64,000 nt of DNA. It comes from Betaproteobacteria bacterium HGW-Betaproteobacteria-7. Lineage in GTDB: Bacteria; Pseudomonadota; Gammaproteobacteria; Burkholderiales; Rhodocyclaceae. Both the position numbers and the translations under genes were made by a program. The stretch lies in NCBI GenBank assembly GCA_002840765.1, contig PHCE01000007.1:124001-188000 (forward strand). Direction: 5' to 3'. This document shows, in pieces, positions 62,726 through 64,000 of the stretch. Under the pieces are notes generated by a model. The model was not told where the DNA came from and did no database searches. It was given only the letters and a program-made list of their open reading frames with translations. Each line of letters opens with the position of its first letter. Within the stretch, counting starts at the first letter, position 1.

Positions 62726-63724
62726 TCAGATGACCTTGGCAGTAAACAGGTCGTGCATGTTGAGGGCGCCGGCCAGGCGGCCCTCGTCATCGCAGACGAG
62801 AAGGGCATTGATACGCAGGCGTTCCATCATTTCGACGGCTTCGACGGCCAGGCGGTTGGCAAGAATGGTGTGCGGCGCCGCGTGCATGACCGAGGCGATA
62901 TTGCCCTGGCGCAAGTCGATGCGTTTTTCGAAGGCACGCCGCAGGTCGCCATCGGTGAAGATGCCGAGCGGCCGCTGTTCACCGTCCACCACGGCAACGA
63001 GGCCGAGACCGCCGCGCGACATGGCGACGACGGCATCGGTGATGCCGGTCTCCGGGGCGACGGTCGGCACGCGTTCGGCCGGACGCATGACGTCGGCGAC
63101 GTGGGTTAACAGGCGGCGACCGAGCGAGCCGCCGGGGTGCGAGCGGGCGAAATCCTCGGGGCCGAAGCCACGGGCATCGAGCAGGGCGACGGCGAGGGCG
63201 TCGCCAAGCGCGAGGGCAGCGGTGGTGCTGGCGGTCGGCGCCAGGTTGTGCGGGCAGGCTTCCTGGGCGACGCCGGCGTCGAGGTGCACATCGGCTTCGC
63301 GCGCCAAGGTCGAGCTTGGCACGCCGGTCATGGCGATCAGGCGGGCTCCCTGGCGCTTGATCAGCGGCACGATGCGCAGCAGTTCCTCAGACTCCCCGGA
63401 ATTGGAGAGCGCGAGCAGGACATCCTCGCGGGTAATCATGCCGAGGTCGCCGTGGCTGGCTTCGGCCGGATGAACGAAGTAGGCCGGGGTGCCGGTGCTG
63501 GCCATGGTCGCCGCAATCTTGCGGGCGATGTGGCCGGACTTGCCCATGCCGCTGACGATCAGACGGCCGCGGCTGGCCAGGATCAAGTCCACGGCGCGGG
63601 CGAATTCACCATCGAGTCGTTCGGCCAGGGCCGCCACTGCAGCCGCTTCGATGACCAGCGTCCGCCGGCCCAGTTCCTGAGCGCGTTCCGGCGAGTGGTG
63701 GTGGGCCTTGGGACTTGGGTTCAT
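62726..63724 (-). CDS. kdsD: D-arabinose 5-phosphate isomerase
   Basis: A 332-residue enzyme making arabinose 5-phosphate for KDO. The SIS domain shows VSGMGKSGHIARKIAATMASTGTPAYF (in parts) and LSNSGESEEL; CACP-like HNLAPTASTTAALALGD follows; two CBS domains fill about 205-332 (LVAVVDGEQRPLGIFTDGD). ATG at 63724 lies behind weak purines and gives normal length. It starts the kdsD-lptC-lptA run, divergent from the Kef-type gene. Confidence 0.95.
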   Translation of the reverse strand: MNPSPKAHHHSPERAQELGRRTLVIEAAAVAALAERLDGEFARAVDLILASRGRLIVSGMGKSGHIARKIAATMASTGTPAYFVHPAEASHGDLGMITREDVLLALSNSGESEELLRIVPLIKRQGARLIAMTGVPSSTLAREADVHLDAGVAQEACPHNLAPTASTTAALALGDALAVALLDARGFGPEDFARSHPGGSLGRRLLTHVADVMRPAERVPTVAPETGITDAVVAMSRGGLGLVAVVDGEQRPLGIFTDGDLRRAFEKRIDLRQGNIASVMHAAPHTILANRLAVEAVEMMERLRINALLVCDDEGRLAGALNMHDLFTAKVI

Positions 63725-63776
63725 GGGGGGGCAGCGGTTATGATGGCCGGAGTATACCTGAATCGCGAAACGGCCC

Positions 63777-64000
63777 TTGAGCGCACTATCCCTCGTCCTT
63801 CTTCTGCTAGGCGCATCGGTGATGGCCGTGGTCATTTTCCGGCGCTTCAACTTGCCGCCGGTGCTCGGCTATCTGGCCGTCGGCAGCATCATCGGGCCGC
63901 ATGCGCTGAATCTGATGTCGGACATCCACAGCGCCGAGTATCTGGCGGAGTTCGGCGTCGTCTTCCTGATGTTCTCGATCGGTCTCGAGTTCTCCCTGCC
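63777..64000 (+). CDS. Kef-type cation:proton antiporter, N-terminal part
   Basis: A gene running off the right edge. TTG at 63777 opens SALSLVLLLLGASVMAVVIF, then FNLPPVLGYLAVGSIIGPHAL and EFGVVFLMFSIGLEFSL, the first helices of a CPA2 monovalent cation:proton antiporter (KefB/KefC or YbaL-like). It is divergent from kdsD, a common pairing in betaproteobacteria. Whether it has RCK/TrkA domains cannot be seen. No ATG precedes the conserved region. Confidence 0.85.
   Translation, partial: MSALSLVLLLLGASVMAVVIFRRFNLPPVLGYLAVGSIIGPHALNLMSDIHSAEYLAEFGVVFLMFSIGLEFSL

Overview
This GC-rich window reads as the chromosome of a betaproteobacterium, most likely in the Rhodocyclales (Dechloromonas/Azonexus-like). 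That placement is inferred from gene order (murC-ddl-ftsQ-ftsA-ftsZ-lpxC, then dciA, an M23 peptidase, secA and argJ; gph directly ahead of trpEGDC), from a pair of phasins, and from the protein sequences. No database search was run. Almost all of the window is genic; ATGA-type stop/start overlaps are frequent.

Layout. 1-11015: end of the division/cell-wall cluster (murC end, ddl, ftsQAZ, lpxC), a DciA-type helicase-loader gene on the opposite strand, an M23 peptidase, secA and argJ. 11064-13960: a diheme cytochrome c, a PerM-type permease, a methyltransferase and apaG. 13997-19377: rpe, gph, a Trp-rich leader peptide overlapping gph, and trpEGDC. 19378-21800: a major porin with its terminator, then a REP-associated (RAYT) transposase gene bounded by inverted GGGGACAGACCACG repeats. 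21821-26333: proB, obgE, rpmA and rplU facing an FKBP isomerase and an rRNA pseudouridine synthase. 26388-31774: a MaoC/PhaJ-like hydratase and a MacAB-like export operon with two separate permeases. 31931-37920: a four-gene unit of hybrid histidine kinase, HD-GYP response regulator, outer-membrane porin and small PstS-like binding protein. This is the best candidate here for an uncharacterised system: a periplasmic or outer-membrane signal controlling c-di-GMP breakdown.

38198-45043 (mostly minus strand): a Cys-cluster protein, a tiny secreted peptide, an M23 peptidase-redoxin-zinc peptidase run, pyrF followed by an orphan adenine DNA methyltransferase, a Cys-rich 69-residue protein and glnS. 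45114-53997 is more accessory: fluoride channel, an ankyrin gene that looks shortened, a SagB-type double nitroreductase, a possible sigma-54 promoter with no clear gene, a cold-shock/DUF1294 protein, a hemolysin III protein whose start codon appears to be ATT, three small genes of acquired appearance, a chemoreceptor, and a zinc-ribbon plus PD-(D/E)XK protein. 54073-64000: hrpA, an EI24 membrane protein, a CinA-like domain protein, a YbaK deacylase, two phasins behind a consensus promoter flanked by an inverted operator-like pair, then lptA, lptC, kdsD and the start of a Kef-type antiporter. Neither kdsC nor lptB is at its usual place.

Three genes lack a usable ATG/GTG/TTG: the methyltransferase after apaG (CTG), the hybrid kinase (CTG behind GGGAGG) and hemolysin III (ATT). 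No rRNA, tRNA or CRISPR array was seen. Non-coding stretches over about 300 bases are limited to the porin leader (19378-19695).
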